64,000 bases of DNA. Source: Anaerobacillus alkaliphilus. GTDB taxonomy: Bacteria > Bacillota > Bacilli > Bacillales > Anaerobacillaceae. This document shows, piece by piece, positions 44,139-54,178 of the stretch. The notes beneath the pieces were generated by a model. It did not search any database and had not been told where the DNA came from. It saw nothing but the letters and a program-made list of their open reading frames with translations. The stretch spans positions 186,001-250,000 of the forward strand of contig NZ_QOUX01000001.1 of NCBI RefSeq assembly GCF_004116265.1, in the 5' to 3' direction. Position 1 is the first letter of the stretch. Every line of letters begins with the position of its first letter. A program made the translations under genes and the position numbers.

Positions 44139-46268
44139 ATGGTAGAAAAATCATTAACGGAATATACACCGTTGTCAATTTTAAAAAAATATTACGGATA
44201 TACAAGCTTTAGGAGAAATCAACAGGAAATTATAAATGCAATACTAGAGGGACGCGATGCACTTTGCATCATGCCAACAGGTGGCGGGAAATCAATTTGT
44301 TATCAAGTACCTGCGATGTTATTAGAAGGCATAACCATTGTCATTAGTCCACTTATCTCATTAATGAAAGATCAAGTTGATACGTTAAATAGTATTGGTG
44401 TCCCAGCTGTTTATATAAACAGTACAGTATCTCAAAGTGATCAAGTAATGATGATGGACGAGATAAGTCAAGGGATGTACAAAATGGTTTATGTTTCACC
44501 TGAGAGAATGGAATCAAATCAATTTCTAAATTTTCTACAACAATTACCAATCAGCTTAATAGCAGTCGATGAGGCTCACTGTATTTCCCAGTGGGGTCAT
44601 GATTTTCGCCCGAGTTATGCAAAAATCGGTCGGTTAATCCAACAGCTTTCACCCCGTCCTATCATTGCTGCTTTTACAGCGACAGCTACGAAAACAGTGG
44701 CAGAAGATATAAAAAAAGGCCTGTTGTTACATTCTCCCCAAGACTTTGTTTCTGGTTATGAAAGAGAAAATTTGGCTTTTTCAGTCGTGAAGACAGGAAA
44801 TAAACGAAAATATATCTTAGATTTTATTCATAATTTTAAAGGTGAAAGTGGCATTATTTATACAGCTACTAGAAAAGATGTGGAAGAATTACACGGGTTT
44901 CTAGAAAAAAATGGTATCAAAACGGTAACATACCATGGAGGAATGTCTGAAGCAATCCGAAATGATCACCAGGAACGATTTATTTTTGACGATGAAAAAA
45001 TTATCATTGCCACAAACGCATTTGGTATGGGAATTGATAAGTCAAATGTCCGTTACGTTCTTCACTATCAGTTACCTAAAAGTATGGAGGGATACTATCA
45101 GGAAGCGGGACGAGCTGGGCGAGATGGAGAAAATAGTGAATGTGTATTATTATTCTCAAGTAAAGATGTACAAACACAAAAATATTTAATTGAACAGTCC
45201 ACTTCGTATGATGACCGTAAAGAACACGAGTATAGCAAGTTACAAGCGATGGTTGATTATTGCCATACAACCAAGTGCTTGCAAACTTTTATTGTGAATT
45301 ATTTTGGTGATGAAAGCTCGAGTGAATGTGGGAAGTGCTCAAACTGCAAATCTGATTTGGCAGAGATTGATGTCACAACAGAAGCTTTAAAAATCTTTTC
45401 GTGTGTTGTTAGAATGAAGGAACGTTTCGGCGTTACCTTAATTGCTCAGGTGTTAAGAGGTTCGAATAACAAGCGGATTAAAGAATTAGGGCTAGATCAA
45501 TTAACAACCTACGGTATCATGAAAGACAAAACTGAAAAAGAAATTAGTGAAATGACCCAATTATTTATAGCTGAAGGCTACTTAGCTCTAACTACGGGTC
45601 AATACCCCACAGTTAAATTAACCGAAAATGCACTATCTGTCTTAAAGCATGGCGAGAAGGTTCTACAGAAAATTAAACCAGTGAAAAAAGAAGAGCCTGT
45701 TCACTCCGAATTATTTGAAATACTTCGGCAGGTTCGGAGAGAATTAGCTGAAAGAGAAAAACTCCCACCATATATCATCTTTTCAGATGTGACCTTAAAG
45801 GAAATGTGCAAATTCTATCCTCAATCTAAGGCTGATATGCTTCAAGTTAAAGGAGTAGGGGAAATGAAGTTTGCGAAGTATGGAGAAAACTTTCTTCAAG
45901 CCATCCTTCAATTTAAAGAAGAAAATCAGCTGCTACCAACGGAGACGGTAGAGGAGGCTGTCATGAAGAAAAAAGATGAAGATCCTAGTTATTTAATGAC
46001 GATACAGCTTTTTAAAGAAGGAAAAAACATTCATGAAATCTCAATCGAAAGAGAGTTAAAAGAAACGACAATTGAGCAACACCTTCTCCAAGGAGCGATC
46101 GAAGGGTTGGAGTTAGATTGGAATAGAATTTTACCTCAAGAATTTGAAGAACTTATTCATGAAAAACGTTTAGAGCTAGGCGGCGAGAAGTTAAAACCTT
46201 TAAAAGAAGCATTACCAGAAGAAATTAGCTACTTTCATATTAAATTGGCATTGTCGATTACGAGATAA
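44139..46268 (+). CDS. recQ: RecQ-family ATP-dependent DNA helicase
   Basis: 709 residues. Helicase motifs: MPTGGGKSICYQ (about 46-57), DEAHCISQWGHDF (about 143-155), FTATATKTV and QEAGRAGRDG (about 320-329). Zinc site around YCHTTKC ... ECGKCSNC, RQC domain, HRDC domain (about 530-605) and a C-terminal helix-turn-helix region. Unwinds DNA 3'-5' in repair and recombination. ATG 44139 with GGAGTTGGAG upstream. Confidence 0.93.
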   Translation: MVEKSLTEYTPLSILKKYYGYTSFRRNQQEIINAILEGRDALCIMPTGGGKSICYQVPAMLLEGITIVISPLISLMKDQVDTLNSIGVPAVYINSTVSQSDQVMMMDEISQGMYKMVYVSPERMESNQFLNFLQQLPISLIAVDEAHCISQWGHDFRPSYAKIGRLIQQLSPRPIIAAFTATATKTVAEDIKKGLLLHSPQDFVSGYERENLAFSVVKTGNKRKYILDFIHNFKGESGIIYTATRKDVEELHGFLEKNGIKTVTYHGGMSEAIRNDHQERFIFDDEKIIIATNAFGMGIDKSNVRYVLHYQLPKSMEGYYQEAGRAGRDGENSECVLLFSSKDVQTQKYLIEQSTSYDDRKEHEYSKLQAMVDYCHTTKCLQTFIVNYFGDESSSECGKCSNCKSDLAEIDVTTEALKIFSCVVRMKERFGVTLIAQVLRGSNNKRIKELGLDQLTTYGIMKDKTEKEISEMTQLFIAEGYLALTTGQYPTVKLTENALSVLKHGEKVLQKIKPVKKEEPVHSELFEILRQVRRELAEREKLPPYIIFSDVTLKEMCKFYPQSKADMLQVKGVGEMKFAKYGENFLQAILQFKEENQLLPTETVEEAVMKKKDEDPSYLMTIQLFKEGKNIHEISIERELKETTIEQHLLQGAIEGLELDWNRILPQEFEELIHEKRLELGGEKLKPLKEALPEEISYFHIKLALSITR

Positions 46269-46270
46269 CA

Positions 46271-46300
46271 AAGAGGGTGTCCCTAGGGCACCCTCTTCTT
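46271..46300. terminator. Bidirectional terminator
   Basis: AAGAGGGTG/CACCCTCTT hairpin between recQ and the convergent dck. Confidence 0.8.
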
Positions 46301-46304
46301 GTAA

Positions 46305-46958
46305 TTATTTAAGAACTACTTCTTTAGCTGTCATGTGCTCGATTTTTTTGATAATATCAGCAATTGACTCAGGGTCATGACTGTCGTATGTTTCAATATC
46401 TAACCTTAGGATTGGGCAAATTGTAAATTCATTAATCCAGTTTTGGTAGCGTTCATATAGATCTTCCCAGAATTTTACTGGTGTGTCTGTTTCCATTTTT
46501 CGGCCACGTCTATGCACACGTTCTAAGATTTTTTCAAGAGAGCCGTCCAAGTAGATTAACACATCTGGTTTAGGGAAGTATGGTGATAGTGTCATCGCTT
46601 CGAAAAGTGAACTGTAGGTTTCAAAATCACGGTCACTCATATTTCCTTGATCGTATTGTAGTTTTGCAAAGATGCCTACATCTTCATAAATACTGCGGTC
46701 TTGAACATAACCGTAGCCACTTTCAAACATCGCCTTCTGTTGTTTAAATCTTTCTGCTAAAAAGTAGATTTGTAGATGGAAGGACCACTTTTTAAAATTC
46801 GCATAATAGTCCTCTAAATAAGGGTTTCCATCTACTTTTTCAAAGGATGCTTTAAAATCTAGAGCATTTGCTAGATTCCTAGTTAATGTTGACTTACCAA
46901 CACCAACTGTACCCGCTAGTGTGATTAACGCATTGTTTTTGATTGTTGTCTCAATCAT
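46305..46958 (-). CDS. dck: Deoxyadenosine/deoxycytidine kinase
   Basis: 217 residues. P-loop LAGTVGVGKST (about 14-24), ERF motif (AERFKQQK), DRSIYED (about 87-93) and LID Arg block ERVHRRGR. Phosphorylates dAdo and dCyd for salvage. ATG 46958 is favoured over TTG 46967, because the latter abuts the ribosome site. It follows dgk by about 20 bases, as in Bacillus yaaGF. Confidence 0.9.
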   Translation of the reverse strand: MIETTIKNNALITLAGTVGVGKSTLTRNLANALDFKASFEKVDGNPYLEDYYANFKKWSFHLQIYFLAERFKQQKAMFESGYGYVQDRSIYEDVGIFAKLQYDQGNMSDRDFETYSSLFEAMTLSPYFPKPDVLIYLDGSLEKILERVHRRGRKMETDTPVKFWEDLYERYQNWINEFTICPILRLDIETYDSHDPESIADIIKKIEHMTAKEVVLK

Positions 46959-46977
46959 GTATTCCAACTCCCATAAA

Positions 46978-47610
46978 TTAGTTACTTACACAAAGATGTT
47001 GATCTATTTCAGAAAAGATTGTTTTTAGGTGCTGTTTATTTTTAACGAAGTCTATCTTATCACCATCAAACGTTATCACAGGGACATTCGGGTGATCCTT
47101 ACTAAACTTTTCCATAAACTTGTCGTAGTCAGATGAGAGTTGAAATAAATAAGCAGGATCTATGTTTTTCTCAATATCTCTTCCTCTAAGTGAGATACGT
47201 TCTAATAATGTATCTAAACTAGCTCTTAAATAAATGATTAAGTTTGGCTCAGGCATATTTTCTGTAAGTATATAATAGATCTTTTTATATTTCTCATACT
47301 GTTGACTTTGTAAGGTTCGCTCAGCGAAAATTTGATTTTTAAAAATATGATAATCGGCTACCGCTGGTTGGCCTTGTGCTAAATGGTATTTTTTAATATC
47401 TTCTAATTGTTTATACCGATTACATAAGAAGAACATTTCTGTTTGAAAGCTCCACTCGTCAATGTCTTTATAGAAGTTCCCTAAAAAAGGATTTTCTTCA
47501 ACAATTTCATTAAGTAGCGTGTATTGATAGTAATTGGAAATTTCCCTTGCAAGAGAAGATTTACCAACGCCAATTGGTCCTTCGACAGCGATAAATGGTA
47601 CTTGTTTCAA
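46978..47610 (-). CDS. dgk: Deoxyguanosine kinase
   Basis: 210 residues beginning MKQVPFIAVEGPIGVGKSS. The FFLCNRYKQLEDI and GQPAVADYHIFKNQIFAERTL blocks are specific to Bacillus Dgk. Phosphorylates dGuo and dIno. TTG 47610 chosen with GAGGAGG upstream on the minus strand; a longer reading would run through the ribosome site. Confidence 0.9.
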   Translation of the reverse strand: MKQVPFIAVEGPIGVGKSSLAREISNYYQYTLLNEIVEENPFLGNFYKDIDEWSFQTEMFFLCNRYKQLEDIKKYHLAQGQPAVADYHIFKNQIFAERTLQSQQYEKYKKIYYILTENMPEPNLIIYLRASLDTLLERISLRGRDIEKNIDPAYLFQLSSDYDKFMEKFSKDHPNVPVITFDGDKIDFVKNKQHLKTIFSEIDQHLCVSN

Positions 47611-47778
47611 CGTTTTTCCTCCTCGTTCTACAACAATAGACAAACGTTATTTTAACATAGTCGCTACCATTCGTGTAGTTTTATCTTTATTTTTACATTT
47701 TTTCGGTTATTCGTTTGTATACTTCTTTGAGTTTTGGAAAAAATGGAAATATTAACAAAGAAAGGAGGAGTGGTATAG

Positions 47779-47952
47779 ATGGAAATGGATATGAGTGTTG
47801 ATCAAGTAATAAGTTCAATTAACCAATTACATACAAGTGGTGAAGCCTTAGCGAAGAAAAAGATAAAAAAAACACATCCAGAATTGATGCGAAGCGCCCT
47901 TCATTACTTTCCTAGTTGGGAGCACGCCATTAAAGAAAGCGGAATAGAGTAG
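47779..47952 (+). CDS. Small protein with homing-endonuclease-associated (HNH_repeat) motif
   Basis: 57 residues: VDQVISSINQLHTSGEALAKKKIKKTHPELMRSALHYFPSWEHAIKESGI, read as the repeat I..L...G..L...V....L...A...F.SW..A....G. That repeat is usually in front of homing endonuclease or DNA-binding domains; here it stands alone. AAAGGAGGAG precedes the ATG, and a strong terminator follows. DNA binding is inferred. Confidence 0.65.
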   Translation: MEMDMSVDQVISSINQLHTSGEALAKKKIKKTHPELMRSALHYFPSWEHAIKESGIE

Positions 47953-47960
47953 TACATAAG

Positions 47961-48009
47961 GGATCAGAGCAAAGGAACTCTCGCGTTTTTTGCTCTGATT
48001 CTTTTTTTT
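47961..48009 (+). terminator. Intrinsic terminator
   Basis: ATCAGAGCAAA/TTTGCTCTGAT stem with a 15-base loop and eight T. Confidence 0.87.
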
Positions 48010-48124
48010 GTCCGCGGGAGAAGATAGACGTAAATAATTCCATTCGATATTTTTTTTTAGTATGATAGAAATAATTATATAGACTACTAGAATATGTAAT
48101 AATCTATTAGAATGGGGTGCTTAT

Positions 48125-48966
48125 GTGAGTAAGGTTAAAATCGTAACGATTCTACAGTTGATGTTCCAAAAGAAGATTTAGAAGCGTTAGGTGTAGAAGT
48201 TGTGCCTCTAACCATTACTGTAGATGGTAAGTCCTATATTGATGGTGTAGACGTATCAGCAAAAGAATACATATCATTGCTAAAAGAGTCCAAAGAAATT
48301 CCTAGAACATCACAACCTTCTGCTGGTGTGTTTGCTGAAGCTTATGACCGTCTTGGGGCAGATGGTAGTGAGATTATTTCGATACATCTAACAAGTGGGA
48401 TGAGTGGTACATTTGGTTCGGCCCAAAGCGGTGCGCAAATGTCTAGCTCTAAAGTAACTGTTGTGGATTCGAAATTCATCTCCCGTGCTCTTGGATTCCA
48501 AGTTGTTGAAGCAGCAAAACTGGCTCAAGCTGGTAAGACTGTAACAGAAATTACGGAACAACTAACTAAGATAAGAGAAAACTCATCGCTGTATATTATG
48601 GTCGATACATTAGAATACTTAGCAAAAGGTGGAAGGATTGGTAGAGGAAAAGCATTACTAGGATCACTATTAAAAATTAAACCAATTGCTTCACTTGCAG
48701 ACGGGGTCTATACTCCAGTATCGAAGGTTCGAACATATGTACAATTAATTAAATTCCTAACAAAACAATTAGAAACTGAAACAGCTAATAAAACCATTAA
48801 AGCAATTGGAATTGCCCAAGCAGATGCATTAGAGTTAGCCAATGATCTCAAAAAAGCATTATCTGAAGCAACAGGCTTCCAAGCGATTGACATTGTTGAC
48901 ACAACACCAATTATTAGTACTCACACCGGACCAGGTGCTTTGGCATTAATGTATTACGCTGAGTAA
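48125..48966 (+). pseudogene. DegV family fatty-acid-binding protein with 5' frameshift
   Basis: From GTG 48125 the reading is MSKVKIVT, then one base is missing at 48148/48149: restoring a G gives TDSTVDVPKEDLEALGVEVVPLTI and the frame continues intact to 48966 (280 residues in all). DegV folds bind a fatty acyl chain (FakB-like) for phosphorylation by FakA; GGRIGRGKAL and HTGPGALAL motifs are intact. The frameshift hits the conserved TDST motif. It may be a true mutation or a sequencing error. Translation from GTG 48202 would lack the first 25 residues. Confidence 0.8.
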
Positions 48967-48973
48967 ACGTAAC

Positions 48974-49003
48974 AAGAGGTGACAGTATTATTGTCACCTC
49001 TTT
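48974..49003. terminator. Bidirectional terminator
   Basis: AAGAGGTGACA/TGTCACCTCTT hairpin between convergent genes. Confidence 0.85.
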
Positions 49004-49007
49004 CGTA

Positions 49008-49166
49008 TTATCCTCTTGGTACGCGCTTATTGTCTTTTTTAGCCTTTGCAATGTCTACATTTTCATCCGCAATTTCTTCGTTATAAACACTTTCAGTTGG
49101 TGTCATGTTATTTTTAGAAGCTGCGTTATGAAAATGTTTGCGTTTTGTTTGAGTATACCGAGTCAT
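49008..49166 (-). CDS. Small hydrophilic hypothetical protein
   Basis: 52 residues (MTRYTQTKRKHFHNAASKNN ... KRVPRG), charged, no hydrophobic segment. It starts four bases after the SASP gene and would be co-transcribed with it, suggesting a spore role. The ribosome site is poor, so the call is tentative. Confidence 0.45.
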   Translation of the reverse strand: MTRYTQTKRKHFHNAASKNNMTPTESVYNEEIADENVDIAKAKKDNKRVPRG

Positions 49167-49170
49167 AGGC

Positions 49171-49359
49171 TTATTGACCGTTAAGCTGTTGTTCAGCCAT
49201 CTGAACAAGACGCTTAGTGATCTCTCCGCCTACAGAACCATTAGAACGGGATGTATCATCGGCATTTAATCTTACTCCAAACTCTGAGGCAATTTCGTAT
49301 TTCATTTGATCTAATGCTTGTTCAATACCAGGTACTAGTAATTTATTTGTATTTGGCAT
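49171..49359 (-). CDS. Alpha/beta-type small acid-soluble spore protein
   Basis: 62 residues with both SASP signatures: the germination protease site region [10 protein letters not shown] (about 20-29) and the DNA-binding block [18 protein letters not shown] (about 42-59). Coats and protects spore DNA; made under SigG. TAAGGAGGG precedes the ATG. Shows that the organism forms spores. Confidence 0.95.
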   Translation of the reverse strand: MPNTNKLLVPGIEQALDQMKYEIASEFGVRLNADDTSRSNGSVGGEITKRLVQMAEQQLNGQ

Positions 49360-49702
49360 CTTAATCCCTCCTTACACAATATCCTTACCCTTACGAGAGA
49401 TTATATGAAATGTAATACTAACCAAAAAAGATAAATTAAAGGGTAATCACACGGTATTTGCTAGCTAACTGGATAAAATGTTTCATCGAAGAGAGCTCAA
49501 CTGTGTAAGAGGAAAAATATTGCAATCGTATGTGAAAATGTGAACATAAAATTCATAAAGTCATTAACAATTTATGAAAACCTGCTAAATCTTATTTTCA
49601 AAACCTAATTTTACCGCTAAAGTATACATATAAAATGATTTTGAACGTCGGGTCATCTGACGAATAAGAAGCATTAGTTATCATATCGTAGAGGGGAAAT
49701 AC
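49360..49702. other. Intergenic region, 343 bases
   Basis: No gene seen. It contains an inverted repeat TTCATAAA-N11-TTTATGAA (49552-49578), a possible operator for the OFA carrier, and the divergent promoters of the SASP and carrier genes. Confidence 0.5.
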
Positions 49703-50965
49703 ATGATGAAAAATCGCTGGTTAATCGCATTATCAGCAGTGGCAATCCACTTATCTATTGGATCAGCTTATGCGTATAGTGTATACGTAAAGCCATTAGA
49801 AACATTAGGCTGGCAAAAGACCGAAGTATCGTTAGCTTTTACAATTGCAATCTTCTTTTTAGGAATGTCTGCAGCAGCGTTTGGTCAATTTGTTGAAAAG
49901 CAAGGTCCTAGGAAATCAGCTTTGCTAGCGGCAACTTTGTTTACTTCGGGGATTTTAGGGTCCGGTTTGGCTGTGTTAATGGAATCCCTACTATTATTTT
50001 ATCTTACTTTCGGGGTATTAGGAGGTATGGGTCTAGGATTAGGGTATATCTCACCTGTTTCTACCTTAGTAAAGTGGTTCCCTGATCGCCGAGGTTTAGC
50101 AACAGGTATGGCTGTACTCGGTTTTGGAGCAGGAGCTTTAATTACGGCGCCAATCGCAGAACGATTAATTGTTACGATCGGTGTATCAAACACATTCTTT
50201 ACTCTCGGTGTTGCTTACTTTATCCTAATGTTTCTGGGGGCATCCTATATTGCCAAACCACCAGAAGGATGGGTGCCAAAAGGAATGGAACCTGGGACTG
50301 TAAGTGGTGGAAAATATGATATTAAGGGTACACAAGACTTAGCACAGTTAACAGCGAAAGAAGCAGCTAAAACCAAGCGCTTTTGGTTGTTATGGGTGAT
50401 GATGTTTATTAATATTTCAACAGGTTTAATGTTAATTTCTGTAGCCTCTCCAATGGCTCAAGAAAAAGTAGGAATGACTACTGTAGCTGCAGCAAGTATG
50501 GTGGCATTAATGGGGCTATTTAATGGAGCTGGCCGAATAGCTTGGTCAAGTGCGTCAGACTTTATTGGAAGACATAGAATTTACGCCATTTTCTTTAGTA
50601 TTCAATTAGTTGCGTTCTTAATCTTGCCTAACATAACAAATGTGCTTGTTTTCCAAGTGTTGATATTTTTAGTTTTAACAATTTACGGCGGAGGATTTGC
50701 AGCATTACCAGCATTCATTGGTGATTTATTTGGGACAAAACAGCTTGGTGCTATTCACGGATTAATCTTAACGTCATGGTCAATGGCTGGGGTAATGGGT
50801 CCGTTATTGGTAGCGTACATTCGTGAAACAACAAATAGTTATGATGCAACCTTTTATATCTTTGTTGCGTTCCTAGCGATTGCATTATTCACTTCATTCT
50901 TAATGATGAAAGACATACAACGTATTAAAGCTCAGAAAGCAATGACAATGCAAAAAGCGAGCTAA
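49703..50965 (+). CDS. OFA (oxalate/formate antiporter) family MFS carrier
   Basis: 420 residues, twelve helices. N-terminal WLIALSAVAIHLSIGSAYAYSVYVKPL (about 5-31) is the OFA signature; central loop about 190-225 and DFIGRHRIYAIFF in the second half. Family members exchange oxalate for formate or import monocarboxylates. Convergent with formate dehydrogenase, which suggests formate handling. GAGGGGA before ATG. Confidence 0.87.
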   Translation: MMKNRWLIALSAVAIHLSIGSAYAYSVYVKPLETLGWQKTEVSLAFTIAIFFLGMSAAAFGQFVEKQGPRKSALLAATLFTSGILGSGLAVLMESLLLFYLTFGVLGGMGLGLGYISPVSTLVKWFPDRRGLATGMAVLGFGAGALITAPIAERLIVTIGVSNTFFTLGVAYFILMFLGASYIAKPPEGWVPKGMEPGTVSGGKYDIKGTQDLAQLTAKEAAKTKRFWLLWVMMFINISTGLMLISVASPMAQEKVGMTTVAAASMVALMGLFNGAGRIAWSSASDFIGRHRIYAIFFSIQLVAFLILPNITNVLVFQVLIFLVLTIYGGGFAALPAFIGDLFGTKQLGAIHGLILTSWSMAGVMGPLLVAYIRETTNSYDATFYIFVAFLAIALFTSFLMMKDIQRIKAQKAMTMQKAS

Positions 50966-50970
50966 ATACG

Positions 50971-51008
50971 AACAAAGAAAGGACAGCGCCGGCTGTCCTT
51001 TCTTTGTT
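50971..51008. terminator. Bidirectional terminator
   Basis: About 17-base perfect stem, GAAAGGACAGC/GCTGTCCTTTC core, between the convergent carrier and fdhF. Confidence 0.92.
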
Positions 51009-53067
51009 AGATTTTATACACCTTGACTGCGCAAGCCTTATATTCGGCTGTGCCTGATATAGGGTCAAATTCATCGAGGGTAAGAGCATTTGTAGGAACT
51101 TCTGCCCAATGGAAACTCATGAAAACATCGCCTCGTTGCATCTTCTTACAAACCTTTGCTTTCACTTTTACTTTGCCACGTCGCGATTCAACAAATACGT
51201 ATTCACCATCTTCAATAGTAAGCGCACAAGCATCCTCTTCGTGCATATCAACTGTTTCTTCGGTTTGTTTTAATTTTATATTCGCTGGGTAATATCTTGT
51301 CTGTGAATGGGTATTATATTGTTCAAGACGTCTACCAGTTGTGAGTGTGAAAGGATAGTCTGGACATGTTGGTTCTGCAGGAAGGCAGAAATCAACAGGG
51401 ACAAACTTTGATTTTTCCTTTAGCTCTATTCCTTGATGAAATCTCTCATGAAGGACAAACGTACCAGGATGATCGATGGTAGGGCATGGATAATGAAGGC
51501 CGCCTTCACGATCAAATCGTTCGTAGCTCATACCACCAAACATTTCAGGCACTAGAGTTCTTACTTCATTCCAGATTTCCTCACTAGAACTATAGTCCAT
51601 GTTGTAGCCCATGAGTTGAGCTAATTCACAAAGGATTTGCCAATCTTCTTTGGTGTTTAGGTGAGCTTCAATTCCTTTTCGTGTTCGTTGGACACGACGG
51701 TCAGCGTTGATATAGGTTCCATCCACCTCAGCCCATGAACGTGCGGGTAAGACGACGTCAGCAATTTTTGCTGTTTCATGAAGGAAGAGATCCTGAACAA
51801 TTAATAGATCAACGTTTTTGATAGCGGCCGTCGTGTGATGCATATTTACATCTGCCATAATTGGATTTTCTCCAATAATATATAATGCCTTCATTTTCCC
51901 TTCGGACATTTTTTCTAACATCGCTGTTTGCGTATGTCCGTTATGTCGAGGCAAGCTAACTCCCCAAGCATCTTCAAAAAGTTTGCGGTGCTCTTCGTTC
52001 CCCACTTTTAAACCACCAACGAACTGGTTAGGTAAACAACCCATATCACCAGCACCTTGTACGTTATTTTGGCCACGAAGCGGTAAAATCCCGGTGCCTT
52101 CTTTCCCAATATTTCCTGTTAAAAGAGCAATGTTGGCAATATCTAACACATTATTTACGCCAAAGTGATGTTCAGTAATACCTAACGTGTAGGCGATCAT
52201 TCCTTGGCCAGCCTGAGCGTAGGCGCGAGCGACTTCACGAATATCTTCAGCAGGGACTCGTGTAATTTCAGCAGCATACTCAGGAGTATATCGTTCAACT
52301 TTATCCTTAAGCTCTTCAAAGCCTTCTGAGACTCTTGCGATATATTCCGTATCATACAATTCTTCCTTAATGATGACATGAATCATTGCGTTTAGTAGGG
52401 CGATATCACTTCCTACCTTGAGCTGTAAATGTTTTTCAGCAGATTTAACCATATCAATTTTTCTTGGATCAATCACAAATAAACGTAATCCTGCTTTTAC
52501 TGCTTTTTTAATTCGATTTGCGACAATTGGATGTGCTTCTGTCGTATTTGAACCGATGAGAAGAAGTACCTTTGCTTGGTCAAAATCCTCAAAACGGTTT
52601 GTTGGTGCACCTGAGCCACCAAACACAGTTGCCAGACCGGCAACGCTAGGAGCGTGTCACGTTCGATTACATCCGTCTATATTATTCATCCCAAGCACAG
52701 CCCGAGCAAATTTTTGTGTGACATAATTGGTTTCATTTGTTGCCCGTGCACATGCAAATATTGACATGCTTTCTGCTCCAAATGTTTGTTTAATAGTTGT
52801 AAGCTTTTCAGCAATAAACTTCAGTGCCTCTTGCCAAGATACCGGCTGTAGTCTTCCCTCTTTTCGAAGTAATGGCGTTTTAAGACGATCATCAGCATGA
52901 ACATAATTGTAAGCAAACGACCCTTTAATACATGTTTGCCCTTTGTTAACAGAACCTTCTTTGTCTCCCCTAACTTTGACAATTCGATTGTCTTCTATTT
53001 CGGCAACTAGACTACAACCTGTGCCGCAATAGCTGCAAATCATTTTAACTTCTTGAGTGTTCCCCAT
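51007..53067 (-). CDS. fdhF: Selenocysteine-containing formate dehydrogenase (FdhF/FDH-H type)
   Basis: 686 residues when the in-frame TGA at 52659-52657 (codon 137) is read as selenocysteine: CNRT-Sec-HAPSVAGL matches FDH-H R-V-Sec-HGPSVAGL. The [4Fe-4S] Cys motif CSYCGTGCSL...TCIKG lies at about 11-51. Mo-bis-MGD motifs include GSNTTEAHP, GLRLFVIDPR, NNVQGAGDMG and the C-terminal LTTGRRLEQYNTHSQT. Oxidises formate to CO2; no Tat signal, so cytoplasmic. ATG 53067 has GGAGGAG nine bases upstream. Partner electron carriers are not adjacent. Confidence 0.93.
52617..52659 (-). promoter_or_regulatory. Bacterial SECIS element
   Basis: Twelve bases after the TGA, GTTGCC-GGTCT-GGCAAC forms a hairpin with apical GGUCU, the same loop as the E. 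coli fdhF SECIS and at the same spacing. It recruits SelB with Sec-tRNA. Confidence 0.92.
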
Positions 53068-53227
53068 ACTCAAAAACTCCTCCCCGAGTTTACTAACAAT
53101 GTAGAAACTTCCATATTTGTATGTGAATTGGTAGTTTCTTAGCAGTGTTTATACTATAATTGTAGCAAAGTCCATAATTAAAAAAAGGACATAAATCACA
53201 CTTGGCAATAGAAATGAGGAAATTTTT

Positions 53228-54082
53228 GTGAAAAATGTAGGGTTAGTCTTGGAAGGTGGCGGTATGCGTGGTGTGTATACTGGCGGTGTTCTCGAATTTT
53301 TTAGCGAACACCAATTATTTTTTCCATATGTCATCGGTGTTTCTGCAGGTGCATGTAATGGGGCTTCTTATGTATCGAGACAAAGAGGTCGTAATTATCA
53401 GGTTACCGTTGATTTAGTGAATCACCCAAACTACATATCCTATAAAAATCTACTAAAGAGAAAAGGGCTTTTTGGGATGGATTTTATCTTCGATGAAATT
53501 CCGAATAAACTAGTCCCGTTTGATTATCAGACGTTTGAAGAAGTGCCAGAGACATTTTTGATTGGGACAACGAATTGTGACACTGGTGATCCTGTGTACT
53601 TTGAAAAAAAAAATTGTTTACGAGACGTTTCTACAGTTCTAAGAGCATCTAGTTCGTTACCGCTAATGGCACCGATGGTCTCTTATAAAGGGTTAAACCT
53701 CTTAGACGGTGGGATAAGCGATCCGATCCCGATCAAAAAATCAGTTGAAGAAGGTAATTCTAAGAACGTGGTTATTTTAACAAGGAATTTAGGGTACAGA
53801 AAGCAAAGAGAGCGCTTTACATCGCTCCTTCATCGACCATATAAAAAACGTTATCCAAACTTAATCGAAAAAATGAATACACGTCACAACCTATATAATG
53901 AGACACTGCAATATATTGAGGAAGAAGAAATGAAGGGAAATACCTTTGTACTGAGACCTACTCAACCATTACAAGTAGGTCGGATTGAACGAGACAAACA
54001 AAAACTACATGATCTTTATCAATTAGGCTACAATGATGCAAAACAAATTCACGCACAGTTACAAAACTGGCTCCATGGCTAA
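53228..54082 (+). CDS. Patatin-like phospholipase family protein
   Basis: 284 residues. Oxyanion motif GGGMRGVYTGG (about 9-19), nucleophile elbow GVSAGACNG (about 37-45, Ser40), and the Asp of DGGISDP (about 160-166) complete the Ser-Asp dyad. No signal peptide; likely a cytoplasmic lipid acyl hydrolase as in Bacillus YchK/YlbK-type proteins. GTG start with GAGGA upstream. Divergent from fdhF. Confidence 0.88.
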   Translation: MKNVGLVLEGGGMRGVYTGGVLEFFSEHQLFFPYVIGVSAGACNGASYVSRQRGRNYQVTVDLVNHPNYISYKNLLKRKGLFGMDFIFDEIPNKLVPFDYQTFEEVPETFLIGTTNCDTGDPVYFEKKNCLRDVSTVLRASSSLPLMAPMVSYKGLNLLDGGISDPIPIKKSVEEGNSKNVVILTRNLGYRKQRERFTSLLHRPYKKRYPNLIEKMNTRHNLYNETLQYIEEEEMKGNTFVLRPTQPLQVGRIERDKQKLHDLYQLGYNDAKQIHAQLQNWLHG

Positions 54083-54178
54083 TTATTTCGCAATTCGAAT
54101 AAATGTGTTACATTTGAAAAAGAGAGCAGTGGTGCTACTACTCTGACACTTTGAAAAACAAAAGGAGGTATTTCTATT

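Noticed and set aside
51007-53073. Two separate formate dehydrogenase fragments or a pseudogene
   Set aside because: The only interruption is a TGA at the selenocysteine position, followed by a SECIS hairpin, and both parts are in the same frame.
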